From assembly GCF_008329715.1 (NCBI RefSeq), contig NZ_VTSR01000009.1:124001-188000 (forward strand): DNA of 64,000 bases, read 5' to 3'. Source of the stretch: Gimesia chilikensis. Lineage in GTDB: Bacteria > Planctomycetota > Planctomycetia > Planctomycetales > Planctomycetaceae. This document shows positions 46,016 through 55,288 of this stretch, one piece after another. Made by a program: the position numbers and the translations under genes. The notes beneath the pieces were generated by a model that saw only the letters and a list, made by a program, of their open reading frames with translations, did not search any database and was not told where the DNA came from. Each line of letters starts with the position of its first letter. The stretch's first letter is position 1.

Positions 46016-46451
46016 CAGTTGAGAATTCAGCAGTTACTAAAATCAAGCAAAATCGATACGTTATTAATAAATTATTTACGTGTTGGATGCAGGATTGATA
46101 CTTGTTGACATACCGTCAAATCCCTGATAGCGTTACATATATAAAGCTCTTATTTTATTTTCTTTCAGCAGTTTAAAAATTGTGTGTTACGGAAAGAAGT
46201 AGTGGATCTTTGCTTACGATGAAGTGAGACAAACCACACAATGCGGGCCAAAAGGGCATTGTTATTTGCTCCTTCCATTTATTGACGAGAAGTTTTTCAC
46301 TCATTTCTGTTTCTTGTTCATTTTCGATTCCTGTCTCCTTTCTTCTGTCAAAATGAAAACAAGTCACCTGAGTTAGAATGGTGCGTGTTATCGCCATTCC
46401 ACAATCCAGAACATTAACACGTTCTGCGGGCACCCACGGAGTGAATGATTT
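46016..46451. promoter_or_regulatory. AT-rich gap with promoter-like site at 46105-46133
   Basis: TTGACA (46105-46110) with a 17-base spacer and a weak TAGCGT (46128-46133) forms a possible promoter for the FHA gene. The -35 lies inside an inverted repeat, TTGAC/GTCAA (46105-46120), which could be an operator. A minus-strand frame of 86 residues in this gap (46173-46433) is not convincing. Nothing else is seen. Confidence 0.35.
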
Positions 46452-47273
46452 ATGTTACAGCTTTCTCTGAAAGTCATTGGCGGTCGCCATGATGGCAAAC
46501 AGATTCCCATTAAGGGTAAAAAATTCCTCATTGGGCGTGAAGAAGATTGCCATTTACGACCTAACAGTGATATGGTCAGTCGTCACCATTGCGTCTTTAC
46601 GGTCGATGAATACAGCGTACGCTTGCGAGATTTCGGCAGCACCAACGGAACACTGGTCAACGGAAAACGCATCAAAGGTGAAGTTCAACTGTCGCATGGA
46701 GACAAAATCCAGGTAGGCAAGCTGGACTTTGAAATTGTAATCTCACACAGTCCGGAAGCAAAAGAAGCTCCAGCGGGAGCAGCTCCGGGAAGTGATATCC
46801 TCACCGGCTCCGATACGGTCTTTGATATTCCCGTCCACAAAGAGGAAACCGAAGAGGCGAAAGCTGAGTCTGCAGAAAGTGAACCAGCACCTGCGGACGA
46901 TGCACCGGATGCTCCCGGGGTCTATGAAGGGGACACCCAGATTCTGACTGCAGAGCAACAGCAACAGGCACAACAGGCCTATGACCAGGCCGCTCAGCAA
47001 CAGGGTTACCCACAGCAACCTTACGGCTATCCCCCCCAGCAGATGCCTTATCCGTATCCGATGCCACCTCAGTATTACCCGCAGCAGGGGTATCCTCAAC
47101 AACCCATGCCGGCGTACCCGCAACAATACCAGATGCCACCTCAGGGTTACCCCCAGCAACCGCCTCAACAGCCCCAGGACCAACAGGGAGAACAAGGGCG
47201 GTCAGGAGTTCCTGATCTCCCTCCAGTGACTCTGCCCAAACCTGAGGAAACCGGACTGAAAAACAAAGAGTAG
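46452..47273 (+). CDS. FHA-domain protein with P/Q/Y-rich tail
   Basis: Residues about 20-95 form an FHA phosphothreonine-binding domain with IGREEDCHLRP, SRHHCVF and GSTNGTLVNG. A linker rich in Ala/Glu follows, then from about residue 165 a tail made of Gln-rich and YPQQ-type repeats (for example QQGYPQQPYGYPPQQ and similar runs to 250). The 273-residue protein has no signal peptide or membrane helix. Repeats of this kind favour self-association or weak multivalent contacts. It is cytoplasmic and may organise phosphoproteins; partners unknown. Confidence 0.85.
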   Translation: MLQLSLKVIGGRHDGKQIPIKGKKFLIGREEDCHLRPNSDMVSRHHCVFTVDEYSVRLRDFGSTNGTLVNGKRIKGEVQLSHGDKIQVGKLDFEIVISHSPEAKEAPAGAAPGSDILTGSDTVFDIPVHKEETEEAKAESAESEPAPADDAPDAPGVYEGDTQILTAEQQQQAQQAYDQAAQQQGYPQQPYGYPPQQMPYPYPMPPQYYPQQGYPQQPMPAYPQQYQMPPQGYPQQPPQQPQDQQGEQGRSGVPDLPPVTLPKPEETGLKNKE

Positions 47274-47308
47274 AATGCTCTGAGTTTCAGCCAGAATGCA
47301 TACAGAAC

Positions 47309-47350
47309 AGAGATGAGATACTGAGTTCCAGTTCTCATCTCTATTTTTTT
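47309..47350 (+). terminator. Strong terminator after the FHA gene
   Basis: AGAGATGAGA (47309-47318) pairs perfectly with TCTCATCTCT (47333-47342) around 14 bases, followed by eight T residues from 47343. This is a canonical intrinsic terminator. Confidence 0.88.
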
Positions 47351-47501
47351 ATAGGTATAGTGGCCTTAGTTTCCGCTTGAGAATACGCCATTCTGCAAGC
47401 TGCCCATTGCTTTTATGATTCCTGTTTGGGAAAATCATAATCATCAAGCAGGTTTATAAGACTATGCGAAACAGGTCGAAATCTAAAGGGAGATACTTTC
47501 A

Positions 47502-47711
47502 GTGAATGACTCAGCCAGTGCCAGCAATGATATCCAGCGTCGTTATCGTGAATTTCTCGATCTACTGCCGTTGACCCTGTCACTTGCAGGACTCCCTGCC
47601 AGTGATCACGGTAAATATTATACCGAAGAGCAGGTCGAGGCGCGCGCCTATACCATCAAACATGCTTTCAAGCAGGCTCGCATCCTCGCTCGGGAATGCA
47701 TTCAGAAATAA
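47502..47711 (+). CDS. 69-residue conserved-looking protein, function unknown
   Basis: A GTG at 47502 with AAAGGGAG upstream starts a 69-residue product with an N-terminal helix (RYREFLDLLPLTLSLAG) and a basic C-terminal helix. Composition is compatible with a real gene and it has its own ribosome binding site and a terminator after it. No family is recognised. Confidence 0.6.
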   Translation: MNDSASASNDIQRRYREFLDLLPLTLSLAGLPASDHGKYYTEEQVEARAYTIKHAFKQARILARECIQK

Positions 47712-47751
47712 CTGATCTCCCGAATCAGATTCGCGCTGAGCAAGTATCAAT

Positions 47752-47785
47752 AAAAAAGCCACACCAGGCAGGTGCGGCTTTTTTT
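47752..47785. terminator. Bidirectional terminator
   Basis: AAAAAAGCC-A-CACC (47752-47765) pairs with GGTG-C-GGCTTTTTT (47771-47784), a 14-base stem with one mismatch and a five-base loop. A-run and T-run flank it, so it can end both the 69-residue gene on the plus strand and the lipoprotein gene on the minus strand. Confidence 0.85.
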
Positions 47786-47841
47786 ACGTTCAACTAAAGC
47801 TTAGACAGTGGTGACACTGGCCTCTATTATGACAGGAGAGG

Positions 47842-48267
47842 TTACTCTGCTTTAGTCTTCAATTCGAAAGTAAATTCGTTTGGCCCGGACTCGCTGACTT
47901 CAGCTTCCAGTGTGGTCTTCTCATTATACTCCGCAGGCAGATACTGCTCCACGGCAGGTACTGCCGGCTCCCCGGGAGCGCCACCAGCGACGGTCTTTCC
48001 GGGAATCTCGCGTGTCGCGGTAATCACAACAGCTTTTTTGCCCGCAACTGTTTCAAATGAGAACGTCCCCTCTTCAATCTTGCCAGCACCACTGGTCGCT
48101 TTCCCCTCTGCATCGCGGAAAATAATATCCCCTTCTGCCAGAGGTTCTCCATCCACGGTTACTTTACCAGAGACCGGATAATTAGTCGGTCCTGACTCAC
48201 CACCACCACATCCAGCAAGCACACCTGCAGTGCAGGCCAACATCAGATAATACGCAACTGTTTTCAT
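47842..48267 (-). CDS. Small lipoprotein paired with DUF1559
   Basis: I start at the ATG at 48267, so that the signal peptide (lipobox LAGC at residues 15-18) is first; an extension to 48303 is not supported. The 141-residue product continues with SGKVTVDGEPLAEGDIIFRD, the same fold family as the lipoprotein at 7235. It lies after the DUF1559 gene at 48345 on the same strand, 77 bases away, and ends at a bidirectional terminator. Confidence 0.82.
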   Translation of the reverse strand: MKTVAYYLMLACTAGVLAGCGGGESGPTNYPVSGKVTVDGEPLAEGDIIFRDAEGKATSGAGKIEEGTFSFETVAGKKAVVITATREIPGKTVAGGAPGEPAVPAVEQYLPAEYNEKTTLEAEVSESGPNEFTFELKTKAE

Positions 48268-48344
48268 TGACTCATTCCTGTAAGTTCTGCCCGCGCCGCA
48301 CAATCTGTGTCGGGACGGGCAGATTTCATTTTGACTTGAAACGC

Positions 48345-49292
48345 TTAAAATTCTCCAATGACTTCATCGCCAGAACGGGTAGCCAGCGCTCGGAAAGTCC
48401 CCAGATCAATATTATTTGAGACAAAGCGAACTGCTCCGTCAGCCATTCCGACGTGCACTCCCCCCACGTGTTGACTGCGTGCATAGTTCCGTCGGTTCGA
48501 CTGATTCGTTACACATGGTGCATTCACATCCGTGGTTGACTTACAAAGATAATTCTGATCGGGCACCTTGGTATTGGGTGTCTCATATGCAGTGAAAGTT
48601 ACTTCGCCATGCGCCCCACCAATCCAGTAGCAGCCCGGGCATCCCCAGGAAAAACCGCTGGGGACTGCAACACGCTGCACACCTTCACTGAGCATCATCG
48701 TATTCGAGGTACCATCGGTCACATCACGGATCTTCGTTTTGGTCTCGTAACCAAACATCCCATTATCTGATCCAGTCGAAAGATTGCTTGACCCTCCGAT
48801 ACAGGCCATATAATTCCCGCCCCAACGAACGCCTGTATTTTCTGCAAACGCAGGTCCAATATCCGAAGGGCACATGAAGGCCGGCAAAGCAGTTCTTACA
48901 AAAGTCTGACTGCTCGAAATGTTATGCACATGATTACTGACACTGGCTGACAGATTCGCACAGTCCCCTTCGTACTGATTATACATCGGGGCCTGATCTA
49001 CGTAAGGGAGAAGACGATGAAACCAGGTATCTCGCTGATGACAGGCCTGGGGGTACCAACCGTTTCCACCGCGATGTGCGTAGGGAAATACCGAATGAGC
49101 GCTTTCATAGTTGTGCAGTGCCAGGCTGATCTGCTTCACATTGTTCTTACATGTACTCCGTCGGGCTGCCTCACGAGCCTGCTGCACGGCTGGTAACAAC
49201 AGTGCAATCAGAATGGCAATAATCGCGATGACCACCAGTAACTCAATCAACGTAAATCCACGCTTTCCGGGGAAGGTTCTCAAGTGCCTCAT
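48345..49292 (-). CDS. DUF1559 family protein with prepilin-type N-terminus
   Basis: The ATG at 49292 has AAGGA eight bases upstream, so I choose it over an upstream codon at 49331. The N-terminus has [13 protein letters not shown] with cleavage after Gly12 and Glu at +5, then the hydrophobic helix and [11 protein letters not shown]. The C-terminus carries [18 protein letters not shown]. It is the first gene of a DUF1559-lipoprotein pair; the order is opposite to the pair at 6113-7618. Confidence 0.88.
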   Translation of the reverse strand: MRHLRTFPGKRGFTLIELLVVIAIIAILIALLLPAVQQAREAARRSTCKNNVKQISLALHNYESAHSVFPYAHRGGNGWYPQACHQRDTWFHRLLPYVDQAPMYNQYEGDCANLSASVSNHVHNISSSQTFVRTALPAFMCPSDIGPAFAENTGVRWGGNYMACIGGSSNLSTGSDNGMFGYETKTKIRDVTDGTSNTMMLSEGVQRVAVPSGFSWGCPGCYWIGGAHGEVTFTAYETPNTKVPDQNYLCKSTTDVNAPCVTNQSNRRNYARSQHVGGVHVGMADGAVRFVSNNIDLGTFRALATRSGDEVIGEF

Positions 49293-49742
49293 TTTGAACA
49301 TCCTTAAAATACAGGTTAATAAAAACAACACATTTAATAATAAACAGTTAATTTAGAACATATTATTAAATGAAATATAATAAGTTTCGGGTGCTTATCG
49401 AAGGTTGTCAACTTTCAGATTTAAAGGTTTTTCAGATAGGGACTTAGGCCTCGCAAAAGCCCGCACATTCGACTATCTGAACAAACTCAAGCCAACAAGA
49501 TCGATAAGTCTAGAATAGTAGCGTCTAAAGAATCAGGCACACACCACATGTATTCATATGACCCCTACTTCTGTTAGTAAGCTGCAATTCCTATTTCATT
49601 AGCCTGGCCCCCTGAAGAAAACCCGACCGAATTTTTAGCCTCCCCTGAAACTCCCGCAGTAGAAAACTGGTATAGTTAGTGAAATCGAATGAAGTTCTGA
49701 TTCCGAATTCTGTTGTTGTGCAAGCTGAAACGGGATTTTTCC
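49293..49742. other. Divergent gap between DUF1559 and sigma factor genes
   Basis: The 450-base stretch is AT-rich near the DUF1559 side. No gene or RNA is recognised. The sigma factor frame is open from 49713, but I prefer a GTG at 49743. No consensus promoter boxes stand out, as expected if ECF-type promoters are used. Confidence 0.4.
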
Positions 49743-50300
49743 GTGAACGAAGAAGATGCGGCACTGGTCCAAAGTTGCCTGGAAGGTAATACGGCGGAGA
49801 TGCGCGCGTTCGTAGCACGGTTTCAGAGTTCCATCTTTGGCTTGTGCTATCGGATGCTGGGGCATCGCCAGGACGCGGAGGACGTGGCTCAGGAAGTCTT
49901 CGTCCGCGCCTTTCGCAGTCTGCATCAGTGGGACCCTGCCAGGACTTTAAAGCCCTGGTTACTCACGATCGCTGCCAATCGTTGTCGGACGTTCCTCAGC
50001 CAACGGTCCCGTCGACCTGTCCCTGCTGAATTTGCATCGGAACTGGCCGTCAGTCAGTCGTCTGAAGAGCTGCAGGATCTGGGTGAAGAACTTCAAAACG
50101 CCATCAGTCAGTTGCGGGAAGATCACCGCACCTGCTTTATTCTGTTTCACCAGGAAAATTTGAGTTGTCAGGAGATTGGAGCAGTGCTGGAACGTCCGGA
50201 AGGGACGATTAAAACCTGGCTGCATCGATCCCGTCAGGAACTGGCATCTACCTTAAGACAACGTGGAATTGTACCAGAGGTCAGACATGAATCTCGTTGA
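49743..50300 (+). CDS. ECF-type RNA polymerase sigma factor
   Basis: The protein has an ECF region 2 (CYRMLGHRQDAEDVAQEVFVRAFRS, split here for brevity) and region 4 (SCQEIGAVLERPEGTIKTWL), separated by a short variable linker. I start at GTG 49743, giving 185 residues; a TTG at 49713 is possible. It overlaps the next gene, a probable membrane anti-sigma factor, by 14 bases. ECF factors of this type act on one or a few promoters, often including their own. Confidence 0.9.
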   Translation: MNEEDAALVQSCLEGNTAEMRAFVARFQSSIFGLCYRMLGHRQDAEDVAQEVFVRAFRSLHQWDPARTLKPWLLTIAANRCRTFLSQRSRRPVPAEFASELAVSQSSEELQDLGEELQNAISQLREDHRTCFILFHQENLSCQEIGAVLERPEGTIKTWLHRSRQELASTLRQRGIVPEVRHESR

Positions 50301-50973
50301 ATATCAATCGAAACTGGAATCCATGATCGAATCACAGTGCTTCGATCAACGTTCCCAGCTGGAAAAACAGTCCGCACTTTCCCCGGAACATCAGCGGCTC
50401 TGGGAAGATTTTCTCATCCTGGAACAGGCACTCCCCGCATGGGAACAGACCATGCCTGAGATTGATCTGGTTGATGCGGTGCTGGCCCAGTTGACTGACA
50501 CATCGGATAATAGCGACCTGCCTTCTGTGACTACAGATAGAGTCGCCCGCCCTCATCGTCTTTCTACTCCCTGGATCTGGACCAGTCTAGCAGCCGCCGG
50601 TTTGCTATTGGCGATTGTGATTCCGTTTTTCACCAATCGATCAGAGAAGGAATCCGGCCTCCTGGTAGCTACCAGCCCTCCGACTCCCAAGCCTGCAGCT
50701 AAACAGCCCACCGCTCCGCACGATCTGAATCAGCTGCTGAAAAATGCAGGCGCTGCTTCGTGGGGACTTGCCCAAAGTACAGCCGGAGCGATGTCGGAGG
50801 CTGTCACCCTGGTCCCGGTTTCACGGTCGGCCTCTCAGTCTGTAGATACACTTCCTTCTGAACCGAACTGGGTTGATGATATCAATTCAGAAATGCAACC
50901 CATTAAAGATCAGTTCAATCACGCCTGGAACTTTATTATTCATTCGGTCCCTGAGTCATCAACGAAAATCTGA
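50287..50973 (+). CDS. Probable membrane anti-sigma factor
   Basis: The 228-residue protein begins inside the end of the sigma factor gene, so the two are coupled. A cytoplasmic N-terminal segment of about 95 residues precedes one membrane helix at about 96-116 (WIWTSLAAAGLLLAIVIPFF) and a periplasmic part. This is the arrangement of ECF anti-sigma factors. There is no ZAS zinc motif (HxxxCxxC) visible, so it is not a classical zinc-binding anti-sigma factor. The partner gene at 51014 follows at once. Confidence 0.72.
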   Translation: MNLVEYQSKLESMIESQCFDQRSQLEKQSALSPEHQRLWEDFLILEQALPAWEQTMPEIDLVDAVLAQLTDTSDNSDLPSVTTDRVARPHRLSTPWIWTSLAAAGLLLAIVIPFFTNRSEKESGLLVATSPPTPKPAAKQPTAPHDLNQLLKNAGAASWGLAQSTAGAMSEAVTLVPVSRSASQSVDTLPSEPNWVDDINSEMQPIKDQFNHAWNFIIHSVPESSTKI

Positions 50974-51013
50974 TACTTTTAACTCGCGCAGAGTCTCATC
51001 AGGAATACAGTTC

Positions 51014-52825
51014 ATGAAACCAAATCCATCAGTCAATTGCAGACGCTTGACCACACTTCGGTTCGTGCCAGCCCTCATCCTGAGTCTACTCTGTTGTCTT
51101 TCCGCCCGTACAGCCTTCGCCTCCCGGCCGCTCAGTCAACTCGTCGATCAGAAAGCAGGGCTGTATCTCGAAGCCACACAGCTGGATCAACATATAAAGC
51201 AGTTCCTGCATTCCCAGCTCGCATCTCGCTTTCGTGAGACAGATGTCTTCCAGCACTGGCTTCGCAGCCAGGATGTGAAAAACCTGAAACAGGGCCTCAC
51301 TCAGCTGGAAACATTGACTCAACGCCCGTTACTTCCCCTGCTCCGGGATCTGTTCGGAGAATCGGTTGGCCTGGCAGTATTTAATAATGGCCCGGATCAG
51401 AATCCCTCCATACTGCTACTAACCGATATTAAGGATCCTGCTGCAACCCGTGCTCTGTTTGCAGACTGGTTTCAAAAGACAGGCATTAAAGTGACGGAAT
51501 CAACTCATCTTGATATTGCCTGCTTTACTGCCAGCCAACAGACGGCGGATGCCGAGAAGGCTTCTCCTGGGATCCATTATACGTTTCTGGAACAAACTCT
51601 GATTCTCTCTGAAAATGAGAACCTGCTCCACTCCAGCGTCGCACTCTTTGCCGCTTTGCAGGAAGGGAAACCTCTTAAGGAGCAGAACTGCCTCTACAAT
51701 CTCAAGATGTACCAGCGAGCGCGTGCAGTGCTCGCCGATGATGTCACAGGTTCCGCCTTCCTGAACCCACGGGCCTGGGATGAATTTATCAAACCTCCGC
51801 GTAATGAAGTCGAACAGGGAATTGTCAACTGGTGGCAGAAAACCGGTGCACTGATCGCAGGTCTGCATCTAAAAAATACTCTCGCACTGGAGACCGTGAT
51901 TCTATTCAATTCCGAAGTGATCGATCTGCCGCTGCTCAATATTCTGCAGACTTCAGCCAGCACTCCGGATCCCTACACGCTGATTCCACAGAAGGCCCTG
52001 GCGGTGATGGCTGGCCAGCTGAATCTACAGTTGTTGACGCAAAAGTTTGTCGATTTCTATGCCCAGAAACACCCGGAAAAGTGGAAAAAAATTCATGCGG
52101 CCAGTGTTGGCCTGCTGGGTGGGCTGGATCCGATCACTGACATTGCCAGTGCCCTGGGACCTAACGTCCTGTTTTATTCGGTTCCCCGCCAGCAACTGTC
52201 CTTCGATGCGATCTCATTCGACGGTCTGATCGCCATGCAACTCTCTCCTCCTGAGAATGCATCATCCTCATCAGAAAAATCCAGTTATCATCTGGCTCTC
52301 GAAAATGTAGCCCACTTCCTGATGAACAGCGTGCTTGTTCAGCACAATACGGATGCGAAGCACAAGGATGAACCAGCGATCCTCAATGTGGAAGATCATA
52401 ATTTATATCATCTACGCTGGATCGACCACCTGGGACCTTACCAGCCCGCTTACGGCATCAGTGATCAACAACTGGTCCTGGCCAGTTCCCCGGATCTCGT
52501 CCGTGAGTTTTTCACCTTGAAGTCCGAGGACAGTCTTGCAGCGCTGCCCCTGTTTCAATCCTGGAAGGAGACTTTTTTCCAGGAAGAGAAACAGCTTTGC
52601 TTCCTGAACATTTCTTCGATTCGCACTTTCATCGAACAGAATTCCGATTTTCTGGCAGAACAGCTCTCAAGACAGCAGGACAGTGATCTAGCCAAGGGAA
52701 AAAGCAAGCTGGCAGGGCTCAAAAGCCTGCTGGAGTCATTTGATGGAGTCTTTCTGGCGGCAGGACTGCAGAAAACACAGGTCCGGATCGTCATCGGTCT
52801 GGGATCACTCTCACCGACACGGTGA
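51014..52825 (+). CDS. Secreted planctomycete protein, unassigned (DUF3352-like)
   Basis: The ATG at 51014 has a signal peptide (about residues 15-36) immediately after it; the longer upstream frame overlaps the anti-sigma gene and is rejected. The 603-residue product has a repeating pattern of helix and strand that resembles DUF3352 family proteins. No catalytic motif is visible. It is 40 bases after the anti-sigma gene and could be the output or sensor of that system. Confidence 0.7.
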   Translation: MKPNPSVNCRRLTTLRFVPALILSLLCCLSARTAFASRPLSQLVDQKAGLYLEATQLDQHIKQFLHSQLASRFRETDVFQHWLRSQDVKNLKQGLTQLETLTQRPLLPLLRDLFGESVGLAVFNNGPDQNPSILLLTDIKDPAATRALFADWFQKTGIKVTESTHLDIACFTASQQTADAEKASPGIHYTFLEQTLILSENENLLHSSVALFAALQEGKPLKEQNCLYNLKMYQRARAVLADDVTGSAFLNPRAWDEFIKPPRNEVEQGIVNWWQKTGALIAGLHLKNTLALETVILFNSEVIDLPLLNILQTSASTPDPYTLIPQKALAVMAGQLNLQLLTQKFVDFYAQKHPEKWKKIHAASVGLLGGLDPITDIASALGPNVLFYSVPRQQLSFDAISFDGLIAMQLSPPENASSSSEKSSYHLALENVAHFLMNSVLVQHNTDAKHKDEPAILNVEDHNLYHLRWIDHLGPYQPAYGISDQQLVLASSPDLVREFFTLKSEDSLAALPLFQSWKETFFQEEKQLCFLNISSIRTFIEQNSDFLAEQLSRQQDSDLAKGKSKLAGLKSLLESFDGVFLAAGLQKTQVRIVIGLGSLSPTR

Positions 52826-53177
52826 GCAATCTCAACTCTGTACACAATTCTGAACAAAGCACGACAGGAGCCGCCCGATAATCCTCATAATCGGGATGAC
52901 TACTCAATCGGCACGGTCGATCATGCTTATCGGTGTTAATTATTTTAAACAAATCTCCCAATCCGGATTTTGGTGGGAATAATTGAGTAAGTTAGCTCCA
53001 CTTTCCGACTCGGGCCAGAACTATTTCGGAATCGTGGAGAAATTCTTCCCCAAAGCATATGAACGGATTGTGTGAGAATGACTGGGAGTCCTTTTGTATC
53101 GGACTTGGTTCTCAACACTGGTGTATATGTGAAAGCCTCAGGTAATTGAACTCCCTCAAAGAAAGCTGAAATTGAAT
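52826..53177. other. 352-base gap, no gene seen
   Basis: A hairpin CCCGAT/ATCGGG (52874-52895) with a ten-base loop and no T-run lies early in the gap and may mark the end of the sigma operon. No other gene or promoter stands out before the small gene at 53178. Confidence 0.4.
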
Positions 53178-53492
53178 ATGGTAAATCAACTTGATCCCCC
53201 CTCTGAACTGGTTGTTGACCGTCGTCGTGTTAATCGTAGAGCTTCCGGCAGCAAAGGTACCATTCATGAGAAGCATGGCGTTGTGGATCAGCGGAAAATC
53301 GAGCGTCGCCGCCAGATCGATCCAACCACCTGCGAACGCGACTACAGCGAACAGGAAATCGATTTCATGAAAGCCATGGATGATTACAAACGACGCAGCG
53401 GTCGGCAGTTCCCCACCTGGAGTGAAGTACTGGAAGTCCTCCACAGCATGGGCTATCGCAAGGTTGCTGAGCCAACAGATATTTCGCTCTGA
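53178..53492 (+). CDS. 104-residue basic conserved-looking protein
   Basis: ATG at 53178 (a TTG two codons earlier also opens the frame). The product is very basic in the middle (RRRVNRRAS and RKIERRRQ) and has a C-terminal helix with [18 protein letters not shown]. This half resembles a small helical domain found in planctomycete hypothetical proteins. It might bind nucleic acid. It is convergent with the FHA-GAF phosphatase gene and ends at a terminator. Confidence 0.65.
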   Translation: MVNQLDPPSELVVDRRRVNRRASGSKGTIHEKHGVVDQRKIERRRQIDPTTCERDYSEQEIDFMKAMDDYKRRSGRQFPTWSEVLEVLHSMGYRKVAEPTDISL

Positions 53493-53519
53493 TCACAAAT
53501 CAAATAAGGTCAAACCTGC

Positions 53520-53556
53520 AGGTGGGATGCGATTGATTCGCTTCCCACCTTTTTTA
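53520..53556. terminator. Terminator between convergent genes
   Basis: AGGTGGGA (53520-53527) pairs with TCCCACCT (53543-53550), extended by GCGA/TCGC inside, and is followed by a T-run to 53555. It ends the 53178 gene and lies at the stop of the phosphatase gene at 53554. Confidence 0.85.
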
Positions 53557-55251
53557 TTGCGCGGCAGACTTACCGATGATTACCAACGTGAGATCGTCAT
53601 ACTGTTCGTGCTGACCGACAAACTGTTTCACGGCCTGTAGAATCTGGGGGCCTCGCTCAGCGGGACTCGCTGCCGACTCCAGTATCGCAGACTTGAGACG
53701 TTCGATTCCGAAGAGTTCTCGATCCTCATTCATCGCTTCCGTGACACCGTCGGTATACAGAATCAATTGTTCTCCCGGTTGCAGCACATGGGTCAAAGCC
53801 TCGTATTCGTAGTCATCCATCACACCCAGTGGAATACTTGGCTGATCGGCTGATAATTCGCGAAGAGTCCCATCAGCCTGCAGCAACAGTGGCTCCAGAT
53901 GTCCTGCGTTGACGAAGGTCACCAGATCCCGGCTGAGCCTGATTTGCCCCAGGATAAACGTGATAAAGCGACCATCATGGGCCGCCTCATCAATATGATG
54001 ATTGACACGATGCACTGCATCGGCAACATCTGGCACAAACTCCACAGTGCTGCGTACCGCACTGCAGACGCGGGACATTACCAGCGAAGCCGGGACCCCC
54101 TTACCGGCCACATCCCCCAATGCAAACCAGACGAGATCATCCTCGGTCTGGATCAGGTCGTAGTAGTCACCGCCGACAGCCCGTGCTGCTTCGTATGACA
54201 CGAAGAATTCATAGCCGGGAACTTCGGGAATCTTGGCTGGCAGCAGTCCTTTCTGGACACGGGCCGCAATTTCCATTTCGTTATCGTAACGCTGCTTTTC
54301 TACATGCGAGATCATCAACCGGGCACTCTCGTAAGAGAGAGCCGTCTGGCTGGCAATGACCATCAGGAGTTCCAGATCGTCATTGGAAAACATCTGACCC
54401 GCCAGCTGAGTATCGAGGTTGATAATTCCAATCACACCCCCGTCTAATCCCAGCATTGGGGCACACAGGATCGAGCGAATCGTGAGTGTTGAAACAGATT
54501 CACTTTTTTCAAAGCGTTCATCATTCGCCGCATCGGCGGAAAGCACCCCGGTTTTATTATCGATGACCGTTTTGAGCACTGTGCGGCTGAGCTGCAGCGC
54601 TTCCTGATCGTCATCTCTGCGATGACGAACCGCTTTTGGCAGAAACCGTTGATTGTTTCTGTCATGCAGTAGAATACAGCCCCGATCCGCTGCCGGAAAA
54701 ATATGAAACAACCCTTCAAGAACCCGTTCGGCCATCATATCCAGGTCAGAAGCTGTTGCGATGGTGCGACTGATTTCCAGGATCGCTTTCAACTTGATTT
54801 CCGGTTTGACCTGGTATTGATCAAAATCGTCATTCGAACCGCTGGACCGCAGAATCGTACTCTTATCGACTGCCGGGGGCTTCACGGAGACATTTTTCAA
54901 TGAAGGAATCAAACCGTATGCAGTCAAGAGCCCCTCATGCTGCTCGGCTTCGTACTCGGCATCACTGGAGAATTCCAGCAGAAAGGGACCTATTGAAATC
55001 TGATCTCCGGAATGTAGCAGCACCGGATCATTGACGGGCTGATTGTTCACAAATGTGCCGTTACCACTCCCCAGATCTTCCAGTTCGAAGCGTTCCTCAT
55101 CAAGCACGGAAATTCTCGCATGATAGCGCGAAACCGTATTTGACTTGAGACAGATATCACAATCCGGATGACGACCAAGCGTCATCTGCTCGCCCGTTAT
55201 CTCCAGCCTGGACGAACTGCCGTTATTTTGCAAAAACAGACTGGCGGACAT
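53554..55251 (-). CDS. FHA-GAF-SpoIIE/PP2C phosphatase, copy 1
   Basis: From the ATG at 55251 the protein has 565 residues: FHA domain about 1-100 with GRHPDCDICL and [10 protein letters not shown], a GAF-like region about 160-330, and a SpoIIE-type PP2C domain at the C-terminus ([36 protein letters not shown]). The start is chosen by alignment with the paralogue, whose N-terminus starts at the same relative residue. An upstream GTG at 55299 would overlap the paralogue. Likely role is dephosphorylating a regulator recruited by FHA; partner unknown. Confidence 0.88.
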   Translation of the reverse strand: MSASLFLQNNGSSSRLEITGEQMTLGRHPDCDICLKSNTVSRYHARISVLDEERFELEDLGSGNGTFVNNQPVNDPVLLHSGDQISIGPFLLEFSSDAEYEAEQHEGLLTAYGLIPSLKNVSVKPPAVDKSTILRSSGSNDDFDQYQVKPEIKLKAILEISRTIATASDLDMMAERVLEGLFHIFPAADRGCILLHDRNNQRFLPKAVRHRRDDDQEALQLSRTVLKTVIDNKTGVLSADAANDERFEKSESVSTLTIRSILCAPMLGLDGGVIGIINLDTQLAGQMFSNDDLELLMVIASQTALSYESARLMISHVEKQRYDNEMEIAARVQKGLLPAKIPEVPGYEFFVSYEAARAVGGDYYDLIQTEDDLVWFALGDVAGKGVPASLVMSRVCSAVRSTVEFVPDVADAVHRVNHHIDEAAHDGRFITFILGQIRLSRDLVTFVNAGHLEPLLLQADGTLRELSADQPSIPLGVMDDYEYEALTHVLQPGEQLILYTDGVTEAMNEDRELFGIERLKSAILESAASPAERGPQILQAVKQFVGQHEQYDDLTLVIIGKSAAQ

Positions 55252-55288
55252 GATGAGGCCATAGACTGGGTGACTGGAAATTTCACTT

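Noticed and set aside
46173-46433. 86-residue minus-strand frame in the gap before the FHA gene
   Set aside because: No family resemblance, no ribosome binding site seen and it lies in an AT-rich regulatory gap; a real small gene is not excluded but not supported.
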